DNA of 64,000 nucleotides from contig NZ_DALZQO010000018.1 of assembly GCF_032017025.1 (NCBI RefSeq), forward strand, positions 1 to 64,000. Direction: 5' to 3'. How positions within the stretch are numbered: the stretch's first letter is position 1; each line of letters opens with the position of its first letter. The position numbers and the translations under genes are program-made. This document shows, piece after piece, positions 16,044-23,507 of this stretch. Below the pieces are notes generated by a model. It had not been told where the DNA came from, ran no database searches, and was given only the letters and a program-made list of their open reading frames with translations. The DNA is from Hydrogenoanaerobacterium sp032017025. GTDB lineage: Bacteria; Bacillota; Clostridia; Oscillospirales; Ruminococcaceae.

Positions 16044-17615
16044 ATGCTAGCCGCCGTTTATTGCCGTTTAAGCAAAGAGGATACCGCTCTGTTGGGATGC
16101 GAAGAAGTGGTACAGGAGAGTGAGAGCATCCAAAACCAAAGAGCACTGCTCACCGAGTATGCTGCCGAACAGGGGTGGCAAATCTATGATATCTACTGCG
16201 ACGAAGACTACTCGGGAATCGATCGGGAGCGCCCTGCGTTTTGCCGCTTGCTTGCCGATGCCGAGCAGCGCAGGTTTGATGTTATCCTCTGTAAAACCCA
16301 GTCGCGTTTTACCCGCGATATGGAGCTGGTGGAGCACTACATTCACAACCGCTTTGTGGTGTGGGGAATCCGCTTTGTTGCGGTGGTGGATAACATTGAC
16401 ACCGACGTACAGGGGAATAAGAAAGCCCGCCAAATCAACGGGCTCATCAACGAATGGTATCTTGAAGATTTGTCAGAGAACATCAAGGCGGTATTTCGCC
16501 ATAAACGCAATACGGGGCAATACATCGGCGGCTTTCCTGTTTATGGTTATCAAAAATCGTCTACCGATAAAAACAGGTTGATGATTGACGAACAAGCAGC
16601 TGAGGTGGTTCGCAAAGTGTTTTCACTTTATCTTGCGGGGAACGGCAAACAGCAAATTGCGTCCATGCTGAATGCGTGGGGCGTACCCAACCCCACAAAA
16701 TATAAGCAAAGCAAGGGCTGGAACTATGTGAACGGCGCGCAGCGCAGTGATTTGGGGCTGTGGAGCAAAACCTCGGTGGGACGCATCCTCAAAAACCAAA
16801 TGTATACCGGTGACCTGGTGCAGGGCACGCGCAAAAAAATCAGCTATAAGTCGAAGAATTTGGTTACGGTTCCTAAAGAGGATTGGGTTATCGTGCCGGA
16901 TACTCACGAAGCAATCATTGACCGCGAAACATTTTCGGCGGTTGCGGCTTTGCTCGGTGAGCGCACCCGAAGCGACGGCAGCGGTAGCGTGCATTTGCTT
17001 GCGGGCAAGGTGCGGTGTATGGATTGCGGCAGCAGTATGCTCAAGGTGACAAACGGTGCTGCGGGCAGCGAGCGTTGCTACCTACGGTGTAAGCTGTATG
17101 CGACCGACAAAAGCCGCTGCTCCAACCATTCCATCCGGCTGGACCGACTGGAGAAACTGGTGAGCGAACAGCTGCAACGCTACATACAGCTTGGTTATGT
17201 GCCAAATTACAGTAAGCTGCTGGAAGATGCCGATGAGGGAGATAAACACAGAGCAAGCCTGCAAAAGCAGATCAGCATTCTGCAAGTTGAGGCGCGGCGC
17301 CGCGACAAGGCCCTGCAAGACCTGTACCTTGATAAATCGGCGGGGGTGATTGGGGCAGAGCAGTTTACACAGCTCAGCAAAGCTTACCTTACGGAAAAGG
17401 CGAAGCTACAAGAACAGCAGCAACTGCTTATAGAAGAAGCAGATAAGGCAGAGGATAAGACCGATAAAACCGTTTTGTGCACAAGAGTACAGAGTTGGCT
17501 TTGTTTTGATACAGCCCCGCGGGAGCTGGTTGTCGACTGTATTGATACCATTGAGATTGGAGCACGCGACCCGCAGACGAATGAACAGTACATCCGAATC
17601 AACTGGCTGCTTTAA
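16044..17615 (+). CDS. Large serine recombinase (SpoIVCA/TnpX-type)
   Basis: A 523-aa site-specific DNA recombinase. Start ATG 16044 follows TTGGAGGGG. The N-terminal resolvase domain (1-150) has the nucleophile S10 in YCRLSKED and the arginine-bearing SRFTRD motif. The recombinase domain (about 165-280) has GGFPVYGY and the TSVGRILKNQMYTGD region. A zinc ribbon follows (CMDCGSSM with later C residues, about 333-365), then a coiled coil (about 390-480, rich in Q, K and E) that usually controls directionality. All domains are complete and the frame is intact, so the protein is probably active. It shares a short operon with the 42-aa gene and lies near the middle of the intervening element. Confidence 0.95.
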   Translation: MLAAVYCRLSKEDTALLGCEEVVQESESIQNQRALLTEYAAEQGWQIYDIYCDEDYSGIDRERPAFCRLLADAEQRRFDVILCKTQSRFTRDMELVEHYIHNRFVVWGIRFVAVVDNIDTDVQGNKKARQINGLINEWYLEDLSENIKAVFRHKRNTGQYIGGFPVYGYQKSSTDKNRLMIDEQAAEVVRKVFSLYLAGNGKQQIASMLNAWGVPNPTKYKQSKGWNYVNGAQRSDLGLWSKTSVGRILKNQMYTGDLVQGTRKKISYKSKNLVTVPKEDWVIVPDTHEAIIDRETFSAVAALLGERTRSDGSGSVHLLAGKVRCMDCGSSMLKVTNGAAGSERCYLRCKLYATDKSRCSNHSIRLDRLEKLVSEQLQRYIQLGYVPNYSKLLEDADEGDKHRASLQKQISILQVEARRRDKALQDLYLDKSAGVIGAEQFTQLSKAYLTEKAKLQEQQQLLIEEADKAEDKTDKTVLCTRVQSWLCFDTAPRELVVDCIDTIEIGARDPQTNEQYIRINWLL

Positions 17616-17655
17616 AAGACGGGGCGAAAATGCACAGAATGGATAGATAATCGTG

Positions 17656-17697
17656 TAAAAAAAGGTGCTTTCTCTGCCGTAAAGCCGGGAAAGCACC
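17656..17697 (-). terminator. Terminator of the NitT/TauT-type ABC operon
   Basis: GGTGCTTTC and GAAAGCACC form the stem, and on the minus strand a T-run of seven follows directly. It could also stop the recombinase transcript in part. Confidence 0.85.
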
Positions 17698-17716
17698 AAA
17701 GAAGAGGAGAAGTATA

Positions 17717-18724
17717 CTATTTTGTTGAGGAGATAACTTTTTCGGCAAAGGTATTGTTTACAATTTTATCATGCGGGGCAGTTTGAGTCAGTTCGCCTGC
17801 CTCCGTCATTACCTTTTGCAAAAGATCAAATGATTCCGGTGTCAGTACGGGGGTACTGTTCCAAGCATTAATATCTTTGTAGCGCTGGATAACGGTTTCG
17901 AGCAGTGCCGCATCCGTATCAGGGAACGAGGGGGCAACAACCTTTGCAATCTCTTTTGCGCTGTGCTGCTCTACCCACTGCTGACCTTTGTAAATTGCGC
18001 GAGTAAAGCGCTCAATTAGGCCGGCATTTTTTTCAATATAACTTTTTTTTGCAAAATAAGCGGTATAGGGGAGTTCACCGCATTCTTTACCGATGGAAGC
18101 TACTATGTAGCCCTTGCCCTCAGCTTCCAGCATAGAGGCGGTGGGTTCAAACAATGTTACATAATCCCCGGTACCGCTGGTAAATGCGCCTGCCATCAGC
18201 GCAAACTGAATGCTGTTATCAAGCGTGGTGTCTTTTTGGGGGTCTAAACCGTTTTTACGGATGACATACTCCAATGCCATATACGGAACACCGCCCTTGC
18301 GCCCGGGGAGCACTACTTTTTCGCGGAGTTTATCCCATGTGAAATTCGGGTCGGGTTCGCGTGCCACAAGAAAAGAACCGTCGCGCTGTGTCAGTTGTGC
18401 AAATACTTGTGTGTGGTCTTCTTTACCCTCGTTGTAAACATAAATCGAAGCCTCCGGCCCTGCAAAACCGATATCGATGTTATTCGATAATACAGCGGAC
18501 ATTACCTTATCCGCACCCTGACCGTTGGAAAGCTCAATCTCGATGCCCTCCTCTGCAAAGAAGCCTAAGTTGATTGCAGCGTACTGAGGTGCGTAAAAGA
18601 TAGAATGGGTTACCTCGCATACCGTTACTTTATCCTTTGTTCCTTTCTTCGCACAGCCTGCAAACAGGGTAAGCAGCAGTACAAGACACATTGCAGCAGA
18701 AATAATTTTCGACCATTTTCTCAT
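17717..18724 (-). CDS. NitT/TauT/NMT1-type ABC transporter, substrate-binding lipoprotein
   Basis: An extracytoplasmic solute-binding protein of 335 aa, anchored by a lipid on the cysteine of the lipobox LFAGC near residue 24. Start ATG 18724 has AAAGGGG eight bases upstream; a second ATG two codons earlier is too close to it. The mature part begins VTVCEVTHSIFYAPQYAAINLGFFAEEGIEIEL, here broken as VTVCEVTHSIFYAPQ and AAINLGFFAEEG, which is the usual opening of SsuA/ThiY-like proteins. The family takes up taurine, sulfonates, nitrate or thiamine pyrimidine precursors. No TPP riboswitch is seen upstream, so the substrate remains open. It is the last gene of a three-gene operon within the intervening element. 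Confidence 0.88.
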   Translation of the reverse strand: MRKWSKIISAAMCLVLLLTLFAGCAKKGTKDKVTVCEVTHSIFYAPQYAAINLGFFAEEGIEIELSNGQGADKVMSAVLSNNIDIGFAGPEASIYVYNEGKEDHTQVFAQLTQRDGSFLVAREPDPNFTWDKLREKVVLPGRKGGVPYMALEYVIRKNGLDPQKDTTLDNSIQFALMAGAFTSGTGDYVTLFEPTASMLEAEGKGYIVASIGKECGELPYTAYFAKKSYIEKNAGLIERFTRAIYKGQQWVEQHSAKEIAKVVAPSFPDTDAALLETVIQRYKDINAWNSTPVLTPESFDLLQKVMTEAGELTQTAPHDKIVNNTFAEKVISSTK

Positions 18725-18818
18725 AGTCATTGCCCCTTTCAAAAATTGTATTGTTTTAGAGCTTCACTGAAAACAAAAACAGCGTAAATAGGCAGAGGTA
18801 GGTGTTTTCAGAATGCCC

Positions 18819-19625
18819 CTAGTGGCTATACCATTTCATGACAAGCCTTTGCAGCATTACCACTGCTTCATACATCAGTGCTGCAACCGCAGAAAGAATA
18901 ATAACACTTGCCATAACCAGGTCAAGCTTAAATACCTGCCCGCCGTAAACAATTAAGTAGCCCAAACCAGCCTTTGATACCAAAAATTCACCTGCAATAA
19001 CACCCACCAAAGAAAGACCAATGTTGATTTTTAGCGAATTGAACAGTGTGGAGATGTTATAGGGAAAAACAATTTTGGTAAAGATCTGGCTTTTCGTGGC
19101 GCCAAAGGTGGCGGCCATTTTCATGTACTCCTTATCGGTATTTCGAAACCCGTTGAGCATCTCCAGCACGGTAACGATAAGTGAAATAGCAAGCGCCATA
19201 AAGATGATAGCCTCGGTGCCCGCGCCGACAAGAATGATGATAACAGGGCCAAGCGCGATCTTTGGCAGGCTGTTCAGCACAACCAGATACGGCTCGCTGA
19301 CCTTTGAAATAAAGTTGCTCCACCAAAGAATTACGGCGAGCAGCGTGCCCAGAATAACGCCGAGTACAAAGCCCACCAGCGTTTCGTACACCGTCACACC
19401 AACATGCATCAGTAAATCGTTTTGCGCCATATTAATGTAGGTTTGCAATATTCGCGAAGGTTGGCTTAAAATAAAGCTGTCTATAATGCCTAGCCTTGCT
19501 GTAATCTCCCAAACAGCAAGGAATAAAACCAAAATGCCAATCTGGCAGAAAAGAATGATTCGTTTTCGTTGTTTTTTTCTTTTTAAATATTGAATGCGTT
19601 CTTGCGAAGTCTGTAAATTATTCAT
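18819..19625 (-). CDS. NitT/TauT-type ABC transporter permease
   Basis: A 268-aa inner-membrane permease with about six hydrophobic segments. The EAA-like cytoplasmic loop that docks on the ATPase is visible in MKMAATFGATKSQIFTKIVFP, with the conserved A-x-x-x-G-A spacing. Start ATG 19625 overlaps the end of the upstream ATPase gene by 8 bp. It works with the binding protein at 17717 and the ATPase at 19618. Confidence 0.9.
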   Translation of the reverse strand: MNNLQTSQERIQYLKRKKQRKRIILFCQIGILVLFLAVWEITARLGIIDSFILSQPSRILQTYINMAQNDLLMHVGVTVYETLVGFVLGVILGTLLAVILWWSNFISKVSEPYLVVLNSLPKIALGPVIIILVGAGTEAIIFMALAISLIVTVLEMLNGFRNTDKEYMKMAATFGATKSQIFTKIVFPYNISTLFNSLKINIGLSLVGVIAGEFLVSKAGLGYLIVYGGQVFKLDLVMASVIILSAVAALMYEAVVMLQRLVMKWYSH

Positions 19626-20382
19626 TCATCCCCAGTTCTTTCCATACATGATCAAAATATTTGCCAAATTTAGGGCTGTTTCTGCAGGATAAAGGAGTTC
19701 GGTTGCTGTCTTCAAAATTAATTTCCAGTATCTCCTTAATTTCTGCAGGTCTGGCGGTGAGTATCATAATCCGGTCACCCATGCTGATGCTTTCGGGAAT
19801 ATCATGGGTTACCATAATGGTTGTGACCTGCTCCTGCTTTAAAATGCGGTAAACGTCATCGGTTACATTCAATCTGGTTTGATAATCCAAAGCGGAAAAA
19901 GCCTCGTCTAAAAGCAAAAGATCCGGGTTAATTGCCAGAGTTCGAATCAGCGCGACTCTCTGTCTCATTCCGCCGGACAGCTGTGAGGGGTATTTATCCT
20001 TAAATTCATATAAACCATAGGTTTTTAAAAGCTGAGTTGCCCGCTGCACATTTTCAGGGGTCATTCTATGCCGTACTTCCAGCCCGAACATCACATTGCT
20101 GTAGATGGTTCGCCAATCCAGAAGATTATCCTTTTGCAGCATATAACCGATGTGTGTTGAAACCCCCGTCACTTTTTCGCCGTTTACAAAAACCTGACCG
20201 GCTGTTGGTTTAAGCAGCCCTGCAATAATCGAAAGCAGGGTGGATTTTCCACAGCCGCTGGGCCCGACAATGCTAATGAATTCACCTTTTTTCATTGAAA
20301 AGCTGATGTTTTTTAGTGCCGTTATCTCTCCGTTTTCTGCTTGGTATTTTTCTTCTATATCCTGTACTCTAAGTACGTCCAA
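19618..20382 (-). CDS. NitT/TauT-type ABC transporter ATP-binding protein
   Basis: A cytoplasmic ATPase of about 254 aa. Walker A (GPSGCGKST), signature (LSGGMRQR) and Walker B (LLLDEAFSALD) are intact, as is the switch histidine in VTHDIPES. The start is uncertain: TTG 20382 has AGAGGTG at good distance and gives a normal N-terminus (DVLRVQDIEEKYQ); GTG 20403 would add seven residues. The reading frame runs further upstream but without a family-like sequence. It heads the minus-strand operon and is divergent from the repeat-bearing protein gene. Confidence 0.88.
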   Translation of the reverse strand: MDVLRVQDIEEKYQAENGEITALKNISFSMKKGEFISIVGPSGCGKSTLLSIIAGLLKPTAGQVFVNGEKVTGVSTHIGYMLQKDNLLDWRTIYSNVMFGLEVRHRMTPENVQRATQLLKTYGLYEFKDKYPSQLSGGMRQRVALIRTLAINPDLLLLDEAFSALDYQTRLNVTDDVYRILKQEQVTTIMVTHDIPESISMGDRIMILTARPAEIKEILEINFEDSNRTPLSCRNSPKFGKYFDHVWKELGMNE

Positions 20383-20717
20383 CAGTATCACCTCTTCATT
20401 CACTAATTCCTTTTGCAAGATCTTGCTGACGGCTCTTTGCTGTAGCTGAAAGATGTGTAAACTCTTACGCCAAAGCGGCAGAGCACCTTTTACAATTATA
20501 GTATGTGGATACACTTTTATTGGTGAAACCACAAAGAGCCTTCCTACTTAATATATGCCGCACTGCATGGGGGTGCTTCTGCTTAAATCATAGCTTTTCA
20601 TTTATTTGCATCCCCCTAAAGGGTGATGATTCGCACCACAACTTTATGAGCAGATTTGCTGCTGGGGCATAAAATAATATCGGATACTAGTATCCATTAT
20701 TTTTTAGGGGGTACAAA
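20383..20717. promoter_or_regulatory. Divergent intergenic region with hairpin leader
   Basis: This 335-bp stretch holds no gene I can support. For the minus operon a TATAAT box lies at 20495-20500 with no good -35. For the plus gene an exact palindrome, GGATACTAGTATCC (20682-20695), flanked by AAAATAAT and ATTATTTTTT, makes a terminator-like hairpin immediately before the AGGGGGT ribosome site. A CATAAAATA at 20668-20676 fits a SigE/SigK -10 pattern, but the -35 is not convincing. Confidence 0.5.
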
Positions 20718-21716
20718 ATGCGTAATAAATTTGATTTAGCGATGAACGTTAGAAAATGTGCAAACTGCGTAGAATATAATCCGTATTTCAAAATTTTCCG
20801 TGATTTGCAGCTTAACGACGCTAAGGATATTGCAGATAAAACAGAATTAAGATATGATGCGGGCGTAAAGTATGACAAAGGTGCAAAATACGATATGGGC
20901 TCAGAATACGATGCAAGCGCAAAATATGATATGGATTCAGAATACGATACAGATGCCAGTACAGAGAAAGCAGCAAAATCCAATATTTTTGAGCCAAGCA
21001 TATTGGATATCATGAGTCTCTTTGGCGAAAAAGGTATGTTACCGAATCAGGGACTATCCACTTTAGTAAATTTTTTTGACACAATAGAAAAAATAATGAA
21101 AACGGATGATACGGTAGCAGAGGAAAATATAGATTTAGCCGATATTCTAAACGAAATGTACCATAAAGAGGCACCCCAAACTACAACAACACCGGAAGAT
21201 CAAAAACTGTTGGATGGCAAGCAGGTGCCCGTTGCCCGTGCATACCCTCGAGCAGGCGAAATTATTATAAACGGTGGAATGGAACAGTTTTATGGTAATG
21301 TGCCAATCGGCTGGACAACAACCACTCCTTTGGCGGTAGAAAAGAAAACCAGCCAGGGTCGTGTTCATTCGGGAAACTCATCGGTTAATCTTGGGAATGG
21401 TGCTCATCTGGTTCAAACGTTTGAGGATGTAGCCGGCGGTAATTTCTATGAACTGTCGTTTTATGCTCACGGAGAGGGAGAGCAAGCCGGTCTCAAAGCA
21501 TTCGTTATTTATGAAACCGATGTTGGAGACGTTCTCGGCGGCTGCCTCACCGTCAGAAAACAGGATATGATAAGCGGCAGCCGAAATTTTGGGTATTATA
21601 GAGTGCTTACAAGTGCAACTCCGAATAACATCAAACGGCTTAAGCTTCAATTTGTGGTTTCTTCCAATGAGGATCATTCCGTAGATTTGGATGATGTGTC
21701 GTTTAAAATGTTGTAA
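20718..21716 (+). CDS. Repeat-bearing protein with C-terminal carbohydrate-binding-like domain
   Basis: A 332-aa protein, not recognised as a named family. The N-terminus has two cysteines (RKCANC, residues 12-17). Residues 45-80 are six tandem hexapeptides of the form (K/E/R)YD-x-x-(A/S/V), for example KYDMGS and EYDASA, probably recently amplified. Residues 80-170 are acidic and probably helical. From about residue 184 the sequence (NGGMEQFYGNVPIGWTTTTP) looks like a beta-sandwich module of the CBM4/9 type, often seen on cell or spore surface proteins. No signal peptide is evident, which would suit a mother-cell-made spore coat or exosporium protein. That role is inference. Confidence 0.75.
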   Translation: MRNKFDLAMNVRKCANCVEYNPYFKIFRDLQLNDAKDIADKTELRYDAGVKYDKGAKYDMGSEYDASAKYDMDSEYDTDASTEKAAKSNIFEPSILDIMSLFGEKGMLPNQGLSTLVNFFDTIEKIMKTDDTVAEENIDLADILNEMYHKEAPQTTTTPEDQKLLDGKQVPVARAYPRAGEIIINGGMEQFYGNVPIGWTTTTPLAVEKKTSQGRVHSGNSSVNLGNGAHLVQTFEDVAGGNFYELSFYAHGEGEQAGLKAFVIYETDVGDVLGGCLTVRKQDMISGSRNFGYYRVLTSATPNNIKRLKLQFVVSSNEDHSVDLDDVSFKML

Positions 21717-21731
21717 CAGCAGGAAGAGCAA

Positions 21732-21772
21732 AAAAGAGAGCTGCCCTAGAGGGAAGGGAACAGCTCTCTTTT
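21732..21772 (+). terminator. Terminator after the repeat-bearing protein
   Basis: AAAAGAGAGCTG and CAGCTCTCTTTT pair around a 17-base loop. It closes the last gene of the intervening element. Confidence 0.85.
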
Positions 21773-21867
21773 GCTAACAGGGGTATCAGTTGTAAGCTTC
21801 TTGATTTTACGGGTTCTGAAAACAGGTTAACGCCAACATGCAACTGGTAAAGCTGGCACTGTAATGT

Positions 21868-21912
21868 TGTTTATGAACTCCTGCCCCATGTCATCGAGCC
21901 TAAATATCCGGG
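21868..21912 (+). other. Right junction (attR candidate) of the intervening element
   Basis: Element DNA ends in GAACTCCTGCCCCATG (21875-21890) and the ATPase frame resumes with TCATCGAGCCTAAA. The CATG at 21887-21890 matches the one at the left junction, in the same codon phase. Confidence 0.7.
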
Positions 21913-22705
21913 GGCGTTTGAAACAACAGTCTGCCTCAGCGATTGCTGGGACGAAGACGCGCTGCAGGCGGAGCGTGCGCGGATTATGGAGCTTTCTACG
22001 CAGAATTTGCGCTGCCATGAGCGCTGCTGTCGTTTTCTTGCCGCTGCGGGTTCGCTGCTCAACGACAGCTACCGTATCACGGCAGAATATGTGGACGCAG
22101 GCAAAATTGCACGATATGCAACCCGTTTGGCTGGTAAAGAGTTTCGTAAACGCAAAGAGGGCAGGGGAAATGAGGCCATACGCTTCCTGAGTGCAGTGAC
22201 GGCGCAGGGGATTACTTCCTACACAAACACCCCTAAGGTGCTGTGTGAGCGTATCTACCTTGTAGAGGACGATTATGGAGCAGTGTCGCGGCTGCTGATG
22301 AACGCGATTCGTTCTCATGCATTGGCAGCAGGGCTGAATATTATATCCTGCTACTGCATTTCTTCGCCTTTTGAAAAGCTGGAGCATATTCTTATCCCCG
22401 AAATCGGTGTAGGCTTTTTAACGGCCAATCGCTACCATCCGTTTGATATCGATTGCTTCCGCCGCATTCACGCTAAACGTTTTATGAACGCCGAAGGGCT
22501 GCGGAGCAAAAAGCAACGGCTTTCGTTTAACCGCAAAGCAATTGGTGAACTGCTTGGTGAAGCCAGCCGGCTGCTTGCCGAGGCAAAAGATATCCACGAC
22601 GAGCTTGAAACCTGTTATACCGTACATATGGACTTTGACAAGGTAAATGAAAAATCAGCTCGAATTATTGAAACCTTTGTCAGTATGTGCAAGCCTAAAA
22701 AATAG
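21890..22705 (+). pseudogene. Split two-domain P-loop ATPase gene, 3' part (271 codons)
   Basis: The frame VIEPKYPGAFETTV continues what breaks off at 12531, and runs to a stop at 22703-22705. It has no suitable start codon and ribosome site of its own; the first in-frame ATG, 21986, would cut off conserved residues. Features include RFLSAVTAQGITSY and, further on, ERIYLVEDDYGAVSRLL, where a second P-loop would be expected but the glycine-lysine signature is lost. IPEIGVGFLTANRYHPFD near the centre matches the end of the second nucleotide-binding fold. The tail (about 50 residues) is helical. The intact protein's job is unknown to me. Confidence 0.85.
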
Positions 22706-22707
22706 AG

Positions 22708-22747
22708 CAAAAGCCCTCACAGATACAATAATCCGTGAGGGCTTTTG
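22708..22747. terminator. Bidirectional terminator after the split ATPase gene
   Basis: CAAAAGCCCTCAC and GTGAGGGCTTTTG form a perfect 13-bp stem with a 14-base loop. It also ends the convergent gene at 22757. Confidence 0.88.
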
Positions 22748-22756
22748 ATTGCGGAA

Positions 22757-23152
22757 TCAGCGGCAAAGTTTTTTTCCTTTTTCCGTTAATTTTACTTCAC
22801 CGCGTTTTATTGCAGGGGTATCAAATAAAAAGCCGGACTTGCTTTTACCATCCTCCACCATGCTACACAGCAAAGCGTAAATTGCACTGTCTGCGTAGAT
22901 TTTATAGTCGGAGGCAGCGGTTACAACCAGTGCATAATCAATTGCAATCAGTTTTTCCTCGGCGAGATGCTGCAATGCAGCACCACGCGCCTTTACAAGC
23001 TCCATCAAGTCGGCAACATCGGTAATCCATACATAGTTCAGCGCGGTGGAGGCAATATCACGCTCTTTAGAATTTCTCAGTTCAAATCGTGCTATCGGCA
23101 ACCTGCCTTCTGCCTTCAAGGTGTCTAAAAGTTGCTGTTCCAGATCAGTCAT
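22757..23152 (-). CDS. Hypothetical protein, 131 aa
   Basis: A reading frame with ATG 23152 and a weak GTGAG ribosome site. I do not recognise the family. The sequence is mixed alpha/beta without membrane segments; it has an acidic N-terminal helix (MTDLEQQLLDTLKAEGRLP), a central part with KARGAALQHLAEEKLIAIDY, and a C-terminal KLTEKGKKLC. The LTEKGKK ending resembles the wing of a winged-helix protein, but no full DNA-binding fold is clear. It is convergent with the split ATPase gene and shares its terminator. Confidence 0.65.
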   Translation of the reverse strand: MTDLEQQLLDTLKAEGRLPIARFELRNSKERDIASTALNYVWITDVADLMELVKARGAALQHLAEEKLIAIDYALVVTAASDYKIYADSAIYALLCSMVEDGKSKSGFLFDTPAIKRGEVKLTEKGKKLCR

Positions 23153-23507
23153 AAAATTTATCTCACTTTCTATAGTTCAATGTTTTGTATACTGTTCCAG
23201 TTTATCATACCGTACTTCATTCCGCAATTGTCTTATTTACAGAATTTGGATGAATTCGCTAAAATGTTAATTATTTTCTATTGCTTTTTTATAGAGGCGT
23301 GTTAAAATCGAATTCGTAAAGACGCAATAAAAAAGAGACTTTCGGTTACGGAATAAGAAAGAATAGGTATCGTTGCCAATAATTTGTGTTGTTTACGTTT
23401 ATTTATTACCTATGTAAATTTTTTCTAACAATATTTTGTAGTAATTTTTAAGATTGATTCGTTATAGTAGATGGCGGACGTAAAAAAGATACAGGCAGGA
23501 GGCTAAT
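23153..23507. other. AT-rich intergenic region upstream of the LTA-synthase-like gene
   Basis: About 355 bp between divergent genes with no open frame of note. It should hold both promoters; AT-rich runs are seen near 23270-23310 and 23400-23460, but I see no consensus promoter good enough to call. The ribosome site of the next gene is CAGGAGG at 23496-23502. Confidence 0.4.

Larger units (their letters stand above)
12529..21890. mobile_element. Intervening element of about 9.36 kb with a large serine recombinase
   Basis: The segment separates two in-frame halves of one gene and is bounded by a shared CATG. Cargo in order: palindromic repeats, an ABC-F ATPase, a LysM-GH18 hydrolase (minus), a 42-aa basic peptide and a 523-aa serine recombinase (plus), a three-gene NitT/TauT-type ABC transporter (minus), and a repeat-bearing protein (plus). 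Joined ends give an imperfect inverted repeat centred on the CATG. There are no phage structural, replication or conjugation genes, so it is not self-transferring. The organisation resembles skin-type elements, but the recombinase lies mid-element rather than at an edge, which is unusual. Excision itself is not shown by the sequence. Confidence 0.75.

Noticed and set aside
20640..20677. SigE/SigK promoter before the repeat-protein gene
   Set aside because: CATAAAATA fits the -10 pattern, but no -35 element stands at the right distance. AT-rich sequence gives such matches often.
20403..20717. TPP riboswitch upstream of the NMT1/SsuA-type ABC operon
   Set aside because: I looked for the conserved CUGAGA and ACCUGA cores on the minus strand and found neither, so thiamine-precursor import is not supported.
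21986..22705. A separate gene beginning at ATG 21986
   Set aside because: In-frame coding sequence continues upstream to 21890 and matches the break in the gene at 12531. The ATG has no ribosome site and lies within the conserved region.
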